Origin: Luscinia megarhynchos | Taxonomy: Eukaryota > Chordata > Aves > Passeriformes > Turdidae | Length of the DNA stretch: 64,000 nt | Assembly (NCBI GenBank): GCA_034336665.1 | Contig: CM067569.1 | Coordinates: 23,285,320 to 23,349,319, forward strand | Reading direction: 5' to 3' | Shown: positions 1-31,639 of the stretch, piece by piece | Layout: each line of letters opens with the position of its first letter | Position numbering within the stretch: position 1 is the first letter of the stretch | Made by a program: the position numbers and the translations under genes | The notes under the pieces: model-generated | The model's database searches: none | Told to the model about the DNA's origin: nothing | Seen by the model: only the letters and a program-made list of their open reading frames with translations

Positions 1-18636
<18,636 letters not shown>

Positions 18637-18672
18637 CGCGGCGGCGGCGGCGGGGCCCGCGCGGCTGCACGC

Positions 18673-18701
18673 GGGGCTGGGCCGGGCCGGGCCGGGCCGG
18701 G
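18673..18701 (+). promoter_or_regulatory. G-quadruplex-type G-tract cluster in POLR3A leader/promoter
   Basis: A GGGG run followed by five GGG tracts spaced by CC (GGGCC repeat) lies 37-65 bp upstream of the POLR3A start codon. The G-rich strand is the POLR3A template strand. The pattern meets the four-G3-tract rule for a potential quadruplex; whether it folds is inference. A short GCG run (about 18,637-18,654) sits between it and the ATG. Confidence 0.6.
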
Positions 18702-18725
18702 CCGGTCAGCGCGGCCTCCGCCCGC

Positions 18726-19492
18726 AGCGACCCCTGCCGGTACCGGCACCGCGGCTCCGGCCTGACCCCGGATCAGGGAGCCCCGCAGCGCCTCCTGCCG
18801 GTACCGGCACCGCGGCTCCGGGCTGACCCGGATCAGGGAGCCCCGCAGCGCCTCCTGCCGGTACCGGCACCGAGGCTCCGGGCTGACCCCGTGAGGGAGC
18901 CCCGCAGCGCCTCCTGCCGGTACCGGCTCCGGCAATGCGACTCCGGGCTGTCCCCGCTCAGGGAGCCCCTGCAGCGCCCCCTGCCGGTACCGGCACCGCG
19001 GCTCCGGGCAGACCCGGCTTAGGGAGCCCCGCACCGCCTCCTGCCGGTACCGGCACCGGTACCGCGGCTCCAGGCCGTCCCCGCTCAAGGAGCCCACGCA
19101 GCGACCCCTGCCGGTACCGGCACCGGCACCGCGGCTCCGGGCTGACCCGCTCAGGGAGCCCACGCAGCGCCTCCTGCCGGTACCGGCACTGAGGCTCCGG
19201 GCTGACCCCGTGAGGGAGCCCCGCAGCGCCCCCTGCCGGTACCGGTACCGCGGCTCCGGGCTGACCCCGCTGAGAGAGCCCCGCAGCGCCTCCTGCCGGT
19301 ACCGGCTCCGGCACAGCGGCTCCGGGCTGACCCCGTGAGGGAGCCCCGCAGCGCCCCCTGCCGGTACCGGCACCGGCAATGCGGCTCCGGGCTGACCCCG
19401 CTGAGGGAGCCCCGCAGCGCCTCCTGCCGGTACCGGCACCGGTACCGCGGCTCCGGGCTGACCGGCTCAGGGAGCCCCGCAGCCCCTCGGGC
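18726..19492. repeat. GC-rich minisatellite, 12 copies of a 59-67 bp unit
   Basis: Each unit has 'ctgccggtaccgg', a variable number of 'caccgg', 'cggctccgggctgac' and 'agggagccccgcagcg'. The 'ctgccggtaccgg' anchor occurs at 18734, 18795, 18855, 18914, 18981, 19041, 19108, 19174, 19233, 19293, 19358 and 19424, giving steps of 61, 60, 59, 67, 60, 67, 66, 59, 60, 65 and 66. The two size classes arise from an extra 6-7 bp, usually one 'caccgg'-like step. Each unit carries the 12-bp palindrome GCCGGTACCGGC or a near form, plus several CpGs. It fills the POLR3A-proximal half of the shared promoter region. Confidence 0.97.
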
Positions 19493-20010
19493 ACACACCC
19501 AATTCCCGTGGGCGGACAGGGCACGGCAAGGAAACGGCTTCTCATGTGCAGGTGGAACTTCCTGGGCATCGCCTGCCCATCGCCCCGGGCCTGTGTGCGG
19601 CACCGGGGAGCTGAGCCCGGCCCCACTCTCCGACACCCCTCCCTGCCTATGCACGCGAGTGGGGTCCCCCCTCAGCCGTCTCCTCTCGGGGCTAAAGAGA
19701 CCCAACTCCCTGAGCGCTAAGAACCTCCTCAGCCAGGGCTGCGCCGCACCGTGCAGCCCATGGCTCTGCGTCCCCAGCAGCGGGACCCGCAGGGCACACT
19801 GCGGAGCCAACCCCGCAACAGCTCCGCACACGGCGGGGCTGAGCTCGGCCGAGACGGCGGCACGGCGCCCACGGGGCGGGACACGGAGCTGCCTCCGCCC
19901 TGGCTGCTATCAGGCACGCAAAAGCCACGCCTGCCGCTGCTTCCCGCCCGCTCCGGCTCTGGAAAGGACAGCCCCACGCACACTCCACCCCTGCAGGAAG
20001 GACCCCGCGC

Positions 20011-20057
20011 CGCCTTATGATTGGCCGCGGGGTGGCGTCGATCCTTTTCTCTTCCGG
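20011..20057 (+). promoter_or_regulatory. RPS24: RPS24 core promoter and 5'-TOP start
   Basis: A pyrimidine run at 20043-20055 (ccttttctcttcc) is a typical 5' terminal oligopyrimidine start, placing the cap at about C20043 or C20044 and leaving a leader of about 37 nt. A TATA-like 'cttatga' (20014-20020) sits near -27, an ATTGG (reverse CCAAT) follows at 20020-20024, and an ETS-type cttccgg lies at 20051-20057. TOP starts put ribosomal protein mRNAs under mTOR/LARP1 translational control; that role here is inferred from the family. Confidence 0.75.
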
Positions 20058-20080
20058 TCGCAGGAGCTGCCGCCGCCGCC

Positions 20081-22739
<2,659 letters not shown>

Positions 22740-22854
22740 TGAGAATATCTTTTAAGCTAGAGTGAGCATATGGCTGTGAAATGTTGATTAGGAATTCTTC
22801 AACAGAATAACATTGTTTTTCTTCCGTTTTTTCACCTGTTCTACTGGATAACAG

Positions 22855-22857
22855 AAG
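22855..22857 (+). CDS. RPS24: RPS24 candidate 3-nt microexon (AAG, one Lys)
   Basis: A pyrimidine-rich tract and 'ggataacag' precede AAG, which is followed by the donor gtaaac, 121 bp after exon 4. As I recall, vertebrate RPS24 has a 3-nt alternative exon coding a single extra lysine at this place; the position and codon fit. Inclusion would change the tail from GKK to GKKK. Transcripts would decide. Confidence 0.6.
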
Positions 22858-23590
22858 GTAAACTGTGTGTTGTATAGCTTGTCATCAGCTCAGTAGCTTA
22901 GTTGTGCTCCTCACTGCTGCCAGCCTAGCTGACGTGACATGAAACAATGCTTCCTAAATTACTGTTTCCTATGTCACTTGAACTAAAGTTAAACTTCATA
23001 AATCTAACAGTACTGCTCTAATCACATAACTCAGTCTCGCAATACACACATTAGATAATGTTAACACTTGTCACTCAGGCTGCCTAAACCCCTAATGCTT
23101 ACTCCACCAAGTTACTGTTGGTATGGTGTTACTTACCCAGGTAAGTTTGGTAAGGATGTGAGCTGTAGGAAGTGAGCACTGTGTGTAAATAGAAATAAGG
23201 TAGAATGCCTTGGGGTTTGAGGGATTGATGCCCGCAGCAGTGCACTCATTCTTTGGTGAGGCTGGAATGATGCAGCCCTCCTGGGCTGTGGCTAGGACCT
23301 GATACAAGCAGATTGGAGGGAGGCAGATTTCCTTTTCATGAAACAGAACCAGAGCCGAGGAACAGGTTGGGTGGGAAGTCAGTCACTTTCCTTCTCATTG
23401 TTCCATCTTCTGATAAATACTGAATAAGCTGTGCAGGCTAGTGGGTTTTTTTTTTCAGATGTTTTAACAAGGGGAGAGAGGGTAATTGGTTTTAATGCTT
23501 AGTTCTGTAGCTGTGAAAATACCTTGATATCTTGAACTTTAGTAATCTTCACTTTTGCTTTTTTCCTACTTTCTTGGAACTCTCCATCAG

Positions 23591-23607
23591 AAATGAAGTA
23601 TCTGCAG
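23591..23607 (+). other. RPS24: RPS24 candidate alternative 17-nt exon (adds Lys then stop)
   Basis: Preceded by 'ttttttcctactttcttgg' and 'ctccatcag', and followed by the donor gtactg. Spliced after exon 4 it reads AAA TGA, ending the protein as GKKK. Human RPS24 has a short alternative exon with an immediate stop in this interval, as I recall, so this could be its counterpart; the sequence match is not established. Confidence 0.4.
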
Positions 23608-25310
23608 GTACTGGAAATGAGCATGGATTTGGTGCCTGAATTACGCATCACTGAAATGTGTCTATCATTTTAATTGAAGCACTGTACTGCCTTGTATGCA
23701 TGTTTGATTTAAACTTCAGTTCTGTCATGTGAGGGTTCAGTTAATTACGTAATGCATTTTATTCATGTGACATGGAAGTAAAATTTGGCTAGTAGCAAAC
23801 AAAACTTTTTGAAACTAGTGAATCAACTTCAAAATAATTCCCAGTGAGAAGAAATCAAGAAACCCAATATTGTTGACATGAGACATTGGTTCAGTCACCA
23901 CAGGATCTGATTCAAAGTAGTACAGTGCAATTGCATGTGTAACTTTACCATTGTGTGAAAATAGTGGTGTACATGAAAGCTAAGTCACATCACACTTGGT
24001 GCATTTGAGATGGTGCTTGGAAATGACAGTTGTCAGCATTAAAGTGTATTTAACTATTGCCCTGCAATACTCCAAATTAGGATACTAATTACAATGGAAT
24101 TGGAAATCTCAGTGAAGTTAGATATTGTAGGTAGTGTGGAAGTGAAGTTCTTGTCATGCCTGGATGGAAAGGAACCAGTGTTACTCCCAGTTACTAGATC
24201 AGGGAACTACTGTATTAGAAAATATTAAGAGCCTTCTTCATTTGTGCTTTAATGCACAATCATGAAGTCCTACAATGGTTTATGGCACAAAAATCAGCTT
24301 TTAATATAGTAGTAACACCTAATGTACACATTACTGTCAATGGCAAAGGAGCAATTTCATGTCACACCATGCCTGGTAGTATGGAGGAACTTCTTCCTTT
24401 TAAGACTTCTGCACCTGAAGGTGTTGTGGAGTGTTAGTGGAAAGTGATCAAATAACTCACTTGAATTATTGGTGGTGTCCAGTTCATGGAAGCTCTCTTA
24501 AAGCATATCAACAGTTCAGAAATTGAAGGCAAGGATCCTGCCCTGTGGTAATTGTGTAGGAGATGTGACTTCTGTATGAAGTGCTTGTCAAACTAAAGTG
24601 CAATCTTAGTAGTAGGTGAATTGTGTTTTTGATTAGAGATATTGTGATGTCTTTTAAAATGATCGTTCAGTTGATAACTATGCATGGGTTAGATGTGACT
24701 TGTTTACTAGATGTGTTAATCTTTGTTGTTGTCACTTAAGATGAATTATTTTGTGCACTTCCTGAACAACCTATTGAGAAGAATTCTGTGCTGCATTATA
24801 GAAAAACAATTGTGAAATACACTAAGCTTTGCCTTCAGAAATGCATGTTCAAAGATCATGTGGTATGGTTCATCATCCTTATCACAACTATGTGGAAGAA
24901 TTTTTAATAGGAACCTTGGAATACGTTTCTGAGTCCACCTACAGAATCTGTGAGAATTATTTTATCTTGTAAGTGAGTCAGTAGTTGATTCTGAGAAATG
25001 TTCAGGCAGTATTATTCTAAACCATACATGTGACGTAGTCATGAAAAACTCAGACACAACTATGCTGATGTCTTGTTTAGTTTTGTTTGATGCTTTCTTT
25101 CACTTCTTATTCCTTTAGAATTCCCATTCTGTTTTTCCCCACAGTTTCAAGAGAAAAGTGTTTTAAAGTATTTTTTTAATATATTCTGTGGCTCTAGAGT
25201 TTGCTGAGCTTGCTAAAATTTGCAACAAGTATATGTGGATTTTCCTCACGTGGTCTTTGCATTCAAAATAGTGATACTGAAATGCAAAAAAAACCTACCC
25301 TCCCTTTTAA

Positions 25311-25357
25311 TGTCACAGCTGTAGCTGTGACAGCCTTTGACAGGTGAGGCTGTCAAA
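25311..25357. repeat. Two adjacent short palindromes in an RPS24 3' intron
   Basis: 25311-25332 is a perfect inverted repeat: 10-bp arms TGTCACAGCT/AGCTGTGACA around GT. 25336-25357 has 8-bp arms TTTGACAG/CTGTCAAA around GTGAGG. Together they give four TGACA/TGTCA cores plus a CAGCTG and a CAGGTG E-box within 47 bp. Confidence 0.85.
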
Positions 25358-25654
25358 CAGAAGTGTGCATGGATAAGCACTTTGAAGCCATTGTAGCCTG
25401 TAGGTCTAATTGAACATGCAGTTAGTTGCATTCTGAGCATTAGTTAAGCTATAAATAGCTGTTGAGTTTAAGGGAGTGAGTGAAATTTAAGTCTCCAGTC
25501 TCTGCAGTAGTGAAAATTTCAAGGGTTTGCTATCACATTTCAGTGTGGTTAATTGAAAGAACTTTGAGTGTCACTAAAATCCCTCAAAGCTCAATTTTCT
25601 ACAGGAGTAGAATTTAGATAAAATTCTTACTAATTGATGCTTTCTCTTTTTCAG

Positions 25655-25690
25655 TAAATGAACATTCTTCGGGTGGGAAATGGAAAACAG
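25655..25690 (+). other. RPS24: RPS24 candidate alternative 36-nt exon (immediate stop)
   Basis: It has a strong acceptor (tttctctttttcag) and donor (cag|gtatgt). Joined in phase 0 to exon 4 it starts with TAA, so the protein would end GKK. This is a splice-site-based prediction only. Confidence 0.35.
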
Positions 25691-26160
25691 GTATGTCTTC
25701 AGAATGCTCTGTGAGGACAGGCATTCAGCACTGCAGTCATTGTGATTTATGCAAAGACTGATAGTTGTGCAGATGTAGAACCCAGTGCAAGAGTTTAAGA
25801 ACATGTACAAATCATATTTGCACGTACCACTGAGTTGGTAGCTTACATGACTTTGACTTGCGTGAAATACCTGATTAGTATAAAGACTGAAATGATACAT
25901 CAGATATCTCAGACTTACTGTTACTCAATTTGCTGATTTAGTCTTACTGTAAACAAGGCTTATATTTTTCATTGGTAGATATGCTAAAGAGAGGATAGAT
26001 ATTTGCATTTGATTGTCTAAAATAGATTAAAGTAGCATGATACCTGTTTTTGGAACGTATATATGTTGTTTTCTTGCAGGTACTCATTTTTAGTAAAATA
26101 CTTGAACAGGGTACTCTTATAGACAAGTCAGACTGCTATATTTTTATATCTTTGCTGCAG

Positions 26161-26269
26161 AAACCTAAATGCTGTGGTCAATAACTGCTCCAGAAAAAAG
26201 TCTGGTTTTATTACAAATGGTCTGAGAGACTCAGTTGGAAGGAACTTAAACAGTCTGGGAGCTGATACA
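26161..26269 (+). other. RPS24: RPS24 candidate alternative exon (tail KPKCCGQ)
   Basis: Acceptor tttgctgcag, possible donor gtgagt at 26270. Joined to exon 4 it reads AAA CCT AAA TGC TGT GGT CAA TAA, giving the tail KPKCCGQ. The human long isoform ends GKKPKE, so the KPK is suggestive, but this may be chance. Confidence 0.3.
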
Positions 26270-26518
26270 GTGAGTTTAATGTCTTAAACAGAAAGCTGTC
26301 AAAGCAGTTGTAGCTTGTTGATCTCTTCTACAGAATTGCTATAATTTAGGCTCTTTTATTGCCATGGCAGTGCTGGGAAATTTTGAACTTTATGCTCTTA
26401 CAGGATGATCAGTGTGGTTCACCTGACTTGTTTGGGAAACAGCTTTTCAGGCTTTATAAAAGTACAACTGTAAAAATTGTTTTAATTGTGGATCAGTGGT
26501 CTATTTTTTCTTTTACAG

Positions 26519-26635
26519 GCAGCATCATTCTATGAAGAAGTATAGAATGAATTGCTCTGGAGAGCAGAAGCTGCTAATCTGACTTTAACATCAAATAAAC
26601 TCTTGTCAATAAAATACTGGTTTGCCTTTTAATTT
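26519..26635 (+). other. RPS24: RPS24 terminal exon and poly(A) region
   Basis: A pyrimidine tract and ttttacag at 26511-26518 precede the exon. In phase 0 from exon 4 it reads AASFYEEV and stops at a TAG; after an upstream alternative exon with a stop it would be 3' UTR. Two overlapping-range AATAAA signals (26594-26599 and 26608-26613) place cleavage at about 26,620-26,640. The exact 3' end is inferred. Confidence 0.7.
26594..26613 (+). terminator. RPS24: RPS24 tandem poly(A) signals
   Basis: Two canonical AATAAA hexamers 14 bp apart at the end of the RPS24 terminal exon, followed by a T-rich downstream element from about 26,620. Confidence 0.8.
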
Positions 26636-26639
26636 TGAT

Positions 26640-29600
26640 TTGAAAGCTACCCTTTTGTAAAGTTTGAGAAAATTCAGTATAGGTGTACTGTTTTCACTGA
26701 ATTAAAATCTTTTCATAACTAACCAGTGCTTGAGTTTTGAGTATCAATTTGAAGTGATCCACAGCTTCCTACAGGTAGTAGGAGCTAATTCCAAGCAGTC
26801 AGTGTTGGAGGTAGGCATGCCTTTGTTCAAACTGTGGTTTGGAAAGTCCTTTTGTTTGGCTGCCTGTTCTATGTAGAGCTGTAAAACACAATGGAAGGGA
26901 GAACAAAACATGCAGACAGAGACACAGAGCTGCCTACTTCCACAGTTAAGATTTTCATTAATGAAGGCATTAATTAGGAATGATTTATCTTTTGTTCCTG
27001 AGTTGTCAGGACAAGCTGTTAGGCACACCTCTTTTTTCATCTGCTGGTGTTAAAGGAGCCATTTAAGACACAGGTGTGGGCAGTCGATTTGAGGTGATTT
27101 GAGGAGTATGGAAAGCAGAAATTCTGTACTTGAAATAAGGCTCTGACTTTTTTACCTAAATGCAGTATTTTTGAATTGCATTACCTTAATACTGGGCAGC
27201 ACATTGTAAGACAGGTAAACTTTTAGTGTTTGGGGAGAAAACCAGCACTACCACAGCTAAAAGTTTTCAAGGGTTCAAAAGGGGATGCTGTACAAGATCT
27301 GCTAAGTATAGATGAAGCACTTAGTGCCTCTTGTAGTACCTTCAGTCCAAGTCTTGAACTAGTGGGGTTGCTGCTGTCTGTGTTCAGCAGCTCACACTGT
27401 TAGCTGTACAGCTCATAGCTGCAGTGCTGCAGTAATCCCTTCCCATATATAATATTCAGCATGAGAGGAGAGAGGAGTGATGCTATTTAGTGTAATTGAA
27501 CAATCACTAGGAGGTGGTGTGAACGCAGCAATACAAATACAAGGAAGACGTGCAGCAATTTTTCATAGAATAGGCTGAAAGGAGGCCAAATTGTCCCCTG
27601 CCAAAGAGGTCAATTTCTTTGAAAACATGCATTAAAAATAGTTGTGTGAAGGAGCTGAGACTTGAAGTGATAGCTTGTTTCACTCTTGGTTTGAATTCAG
27701 TGGAAACCATCTGTTTGAGTGAAGACCATAGAGTTGCTGTTTTCCCAAATGTATACTATTTGAATGCTGTAGAGTGCTGGCACCAATTCTAGTTGCTCTT
27801 TTCAGAAGCCTCCATACCTTAGTTCTGTGCAATCACGGAAGGATCTATAAGTGCTCACATAAAGGTATGTGGCATGAAGTGCCCTGTGTAGGATTGATGT
27901 TTCAAGTTTACATAGTAAACAGTACTCAGTAGTGTTCCAGGGGAGTCTGCCTCTAGAAGAAGAAATTATTTTTGGAATAGGAGTACTGAATGTTTCCTTC
28001 AGCTTTGCAATGTCTTTGATTTTATTTAGTACAGATTTGTTTATGTGGGTGGTACAGTAACTCTGCAAAGCAGATGGATTGAAATAGTTATAGCTTGGTG
28101 CTGTATTTTTGGTATTTGATGCCCCATTTTGATTGAAGATTGACAGCCAAAAACGTAGTAAATCCGTAGAGCAATTTACTCTTGTTGCATTGTTAGGTTA
28201 TAACCTCATATCCTTAAGCTGTCCTCTGGTCTTGCAATGTGAGGCAGTAAGCACAAAAATTAGGGAAGGGGTCAAAATGACATGATTTGATGAGTTAATT
28301 CTAGATCCATGTCAGGCTGTTGGAGTTTTTCCCCCCTATTCTGTAATGTTCTGTGTTGACCAGGCTGTCACTTTTTGTCCTATGATTCTACCTGGAAAAT
28401 GTCAAGCTACTGAAGAGCTGTCACTGGAATCTTTGTGCTTCAGCAGTTTGGAGTTTTACACAGGTCTTCATGTGAGGTTTGCTCTGCCAATGTTTTGCCT
28501 CTGCACTCCAGTCTAAGAGAGGTGTAGCAGGTGTTCTGTAATTCAGAGGTTTAATGCACGAGTCGTGCTGTGAACACTCTAGGTTAATCCCCTTTCCTGT
28601 GGGAGGTAAAACAATTAAGTGAAACAGGAGTCTTCACTTTTTTCCCTACTGTGTGCTGAAGGAACCCTTTTATTTCCTGCTGATCTTGGCACATCTCATC
28701 ATTTAGAGGTAGTAGTTTTGTCACTGTAGCCTCCTTGGCCTGGCCCTCGTATTTCAGTAGCTCAAGAATTTTATCTATTTGACAGTCTGGAAACCAGATT
28801 AGAAAATGAAGGAATTTTGGAGAAAAAATTTATAAATTAACCTGGTGGCAAGCAATCTCAAACTTATGTGGAAGCACTTGTATTAATCACCATTTACAAT
28901 GGCCAGGGCTTTTGTTGGAGTTGCAATCACAGAAAATACTGGTGTTTTCCTATAGGAAGGACTCAAAATTGTATAGCAGGCCTAGTAAGAGCAGTGATGC
29001 AGAGTCTGGTGGGAGGAATAGAGATTACTGTCCTGGCTGCACAGAAAAAGAGGGCTTTGGTAAAGATGGTAAAATTTGGCACCACCTGAGTGCAGTGAGG
29101 TGATTTTGTCTAGGGACCAGCTTGTGACAAGTTTGAGAACTAATATTGAGGGGAGGAAATGAAGCTGGTACCAGTGGCTTGAAATAAATGAGGCATGGTA
29201 TGCTTTGAGAAGACTGCAGTACCAACAGCTGAATGGGCAATGTGGGTTCTTTCTATTGGTAGACAATGTGTCATTTAAGTATTCAAATATGCATATGGAG
29301 GTCACTATCAAATCTGTTTGCCACAGGCAGAAGAAATTAACTTATTCAGATTATTCTGGTCAGTTCCTATAAAAAAGAGTTTTAATGCCATTGGGTTTCT
29401 TACCAATGAGGAAATAGAACATTGTCCAGTAGCAGCTGTTGATGGTATTAGATTAATACAGTAAGTTTGAAATTCCTGTTGTGAATGCTTCCTGCTCATG
29501 TGTTTCTATTTGAGCAAAACAAGATCTAGTGAACTTTTGTATGGGTATTTTGATACTGCTAAGAGGTGTGATAAGAGTAGTTAATTATTTTTTTCTATGA

Positions 29601-30749
29601 ATGCTGGCAAAATTTCATCTGAGCAGGTGAATATTCCAATATAGGTGACAAAAATTTCTTTTGTTTATCAGTGTTCCTAACAGAATAGCAGTAAGATTAA
29701 ATTGTTTCTATTAACATACTTGTTGTAATGCATCTAAGGTGTGAAAGGGAAAGGTTTAAGTCAACTTTTACAAGTCAGTGTCAGGAGCTTGCACATCCAA
29801 GTACATTCATGAGCACCTTAATTATAAAGGGATTAAATGGAAACTTGGGTTTGTTGCTAACATTTTTGAATTCTAGTTATGTCTTTAAAAAATTCCCTCT
29901 GGAGTTTTGTCCACATCTTGAATTCCCTAAGTTTCCTCTTAATTTATTCCTCTCTAAAGGCTGTGGCTAATGAAACAGCTGCAGAAGTGGCTGCAAGACA
30001 TGTCATGTGCTAAGAGGTAACTGATTTCCAAGAGCTGGCCATTGGCAGCCAGTCCTTCTGACAAAGCTCCATCTTCTCTCTGTGGCTGCTGTTCATACAC
30101 AGAGATCTTGGTTTAAGTCAAGGAATGTGCTGGGGCAGAGGAGTCAGAGCACCTGTGCCTTTTCTTAACACAGGAGATGTTGCACAGCCAGCAAAAACGA
30201 TGAGTGCAGTGCTTCACTGGGGTGGCTGATAACAGTTTGTACTTGTGTTCATTGGGTTAAAATACAGCTGTTATTTAATGAAGCTGGCCAGGCTGCACAC
30301 TGACCCCCATTAGGAGAAACATGCTTCGCTGCCTTTCATGATGATCTGATTTGATTGTACTGGAGCTGCTACCCTGCTATCATTTTCTGTCAATTTTTGC
30401 TAGCCTGTTTGTTAAGCCAGGCATCATTTGTGTTGATTTGATAACAGGTTTCAATCACTGATAATAAAACTTTTCTGTGACAGATGACCTCAGATCCATA
30501 TCTCCTGCACAGTGTTGGCTGTAAGTAGAAAATTGGGACTGACACTTTGCTTTTTCAGTGTTTTCTGTCTGATTTAACAGCCAATGTAAAAATAACAATC
30601 AAAACAGCTTAATATTTTTAAATTAGAAGAGTGGAAACAGCTGAATTTTTAAAATGTTGGTCAATAGTTCTTGCATAGCTTGTTTCTCTGTTCTCTTCAT
30701 AGTGTGATGGGTCCTGCCACAGACAAGAGGTGAAATGAAGCGCTTTTTT

Positions 30750-30782
<33 letters not shown>

Positions 30783-31390
30783 GGCAAGTAGACGGATATT
30801 AGAAAACATGAAAAACTGGGAGATATCATGTTTTAAGTATTTATTTTAATTGATCAATTCTGGTTATTGTAGAGAGGTTGATTTAGGCCCTACTTCAGGG
30901 CTTTACAAAAGGAAAAAATAATGTAAGGACCTAGAGTGGGAGAAACTGCTTCCTTTTCACACACTAATATTAACTTGTATGTTTTTGAGGAGTTATTAAA
31001 CTCGAGAATATATTATTTCTAGCATTGAACTGCATAGTGCTTGTAAAAACAAGCACTGAAGGACTGTACTCATGCATAAACCACAGAAAACAGGGTGAAA
31101 TTTAATTTTCCAGAGACTAAGAAATGCTGAAAAATAAACACCTGTCATTAAACACTAATTGCAATACGCATCCTTAGTTTTTCCATTTTTATGAAGATCT
31201 TCGTGTGTGCTAATGTCTGTTAGCTGCCTTTTGTGGTTCTCACTTGTGCTTTTGAAAAAAATAAATCTCCCCTCAGTAGGGTGAATGATTGTTTTAAGAT
31301 ACTTTATTTTGGTTCGGCAGTGTTTTGGCTCCTGGCAATACTTTGTTGGTATGAAGTGTCTGATGACCTTAGTGTAGGACTAAAGAACAC
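26640..31390. other. Gene-free AT-rich sequence downstream of RPS24
   Basis: No exon-like reading frame with family similarity, no RNA gene and no clear repeat family. A T-rich low-complexity run lies at 30,744-30,782. Reading frames here are short and look random. Confidence 0.7.
30744..30782. repeat. Poly-T low-complexity run
   Basis: About 39 bp that are nearly all T, interrupted by 'ctc'. No target-site duplication or retroposon body was recognised next to it. Confidence 0.9.
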
Positions 31391-31424
31391 TTTTACAGAA
31401 GCTTTAACATGAGGTGCTGCACAG

Positions 31425-31632
31425 ACAGACCTTGGGGAGCCTCATAAAATCCTGTCCTGCTGAAGAAAAGTGAGATGCTCCTGTGGTCCTGGCAGGATGT
31501 CATTGGATGACCTTACAATTCCCTGGACAATGCCCTTCATACCTGCTTTAAGGTCAGCCCTGACTCAGACCATAGGGCAAGATGATAATTGTAATTCCCT
31601 TCCAACTGAAATAGTCTATGCTATGTATTTGT
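31425..31632 (+). mobile_element. Degraded retroposon tail, probably CR1
   Basis: 'accttggggagcctcat', 'agatgctcctgtggtcc' and the ending 'aattcccttccaactgaaat' followed by 'agtctatgctatg' resemble the end of a CR1-type element (the usual form being '-ggtcccttccaactgaaatattctat-'). Family assignment is tentative and the left edge is unclear. Confidence 0.45.
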
Positions 31633-31639
31633 GCAGAAG

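Noticed and set aside
30618..30829. Lys-rich open frames on the minus strand
   Set aside because: Caused by the poly-T run at 30,744-30,782.
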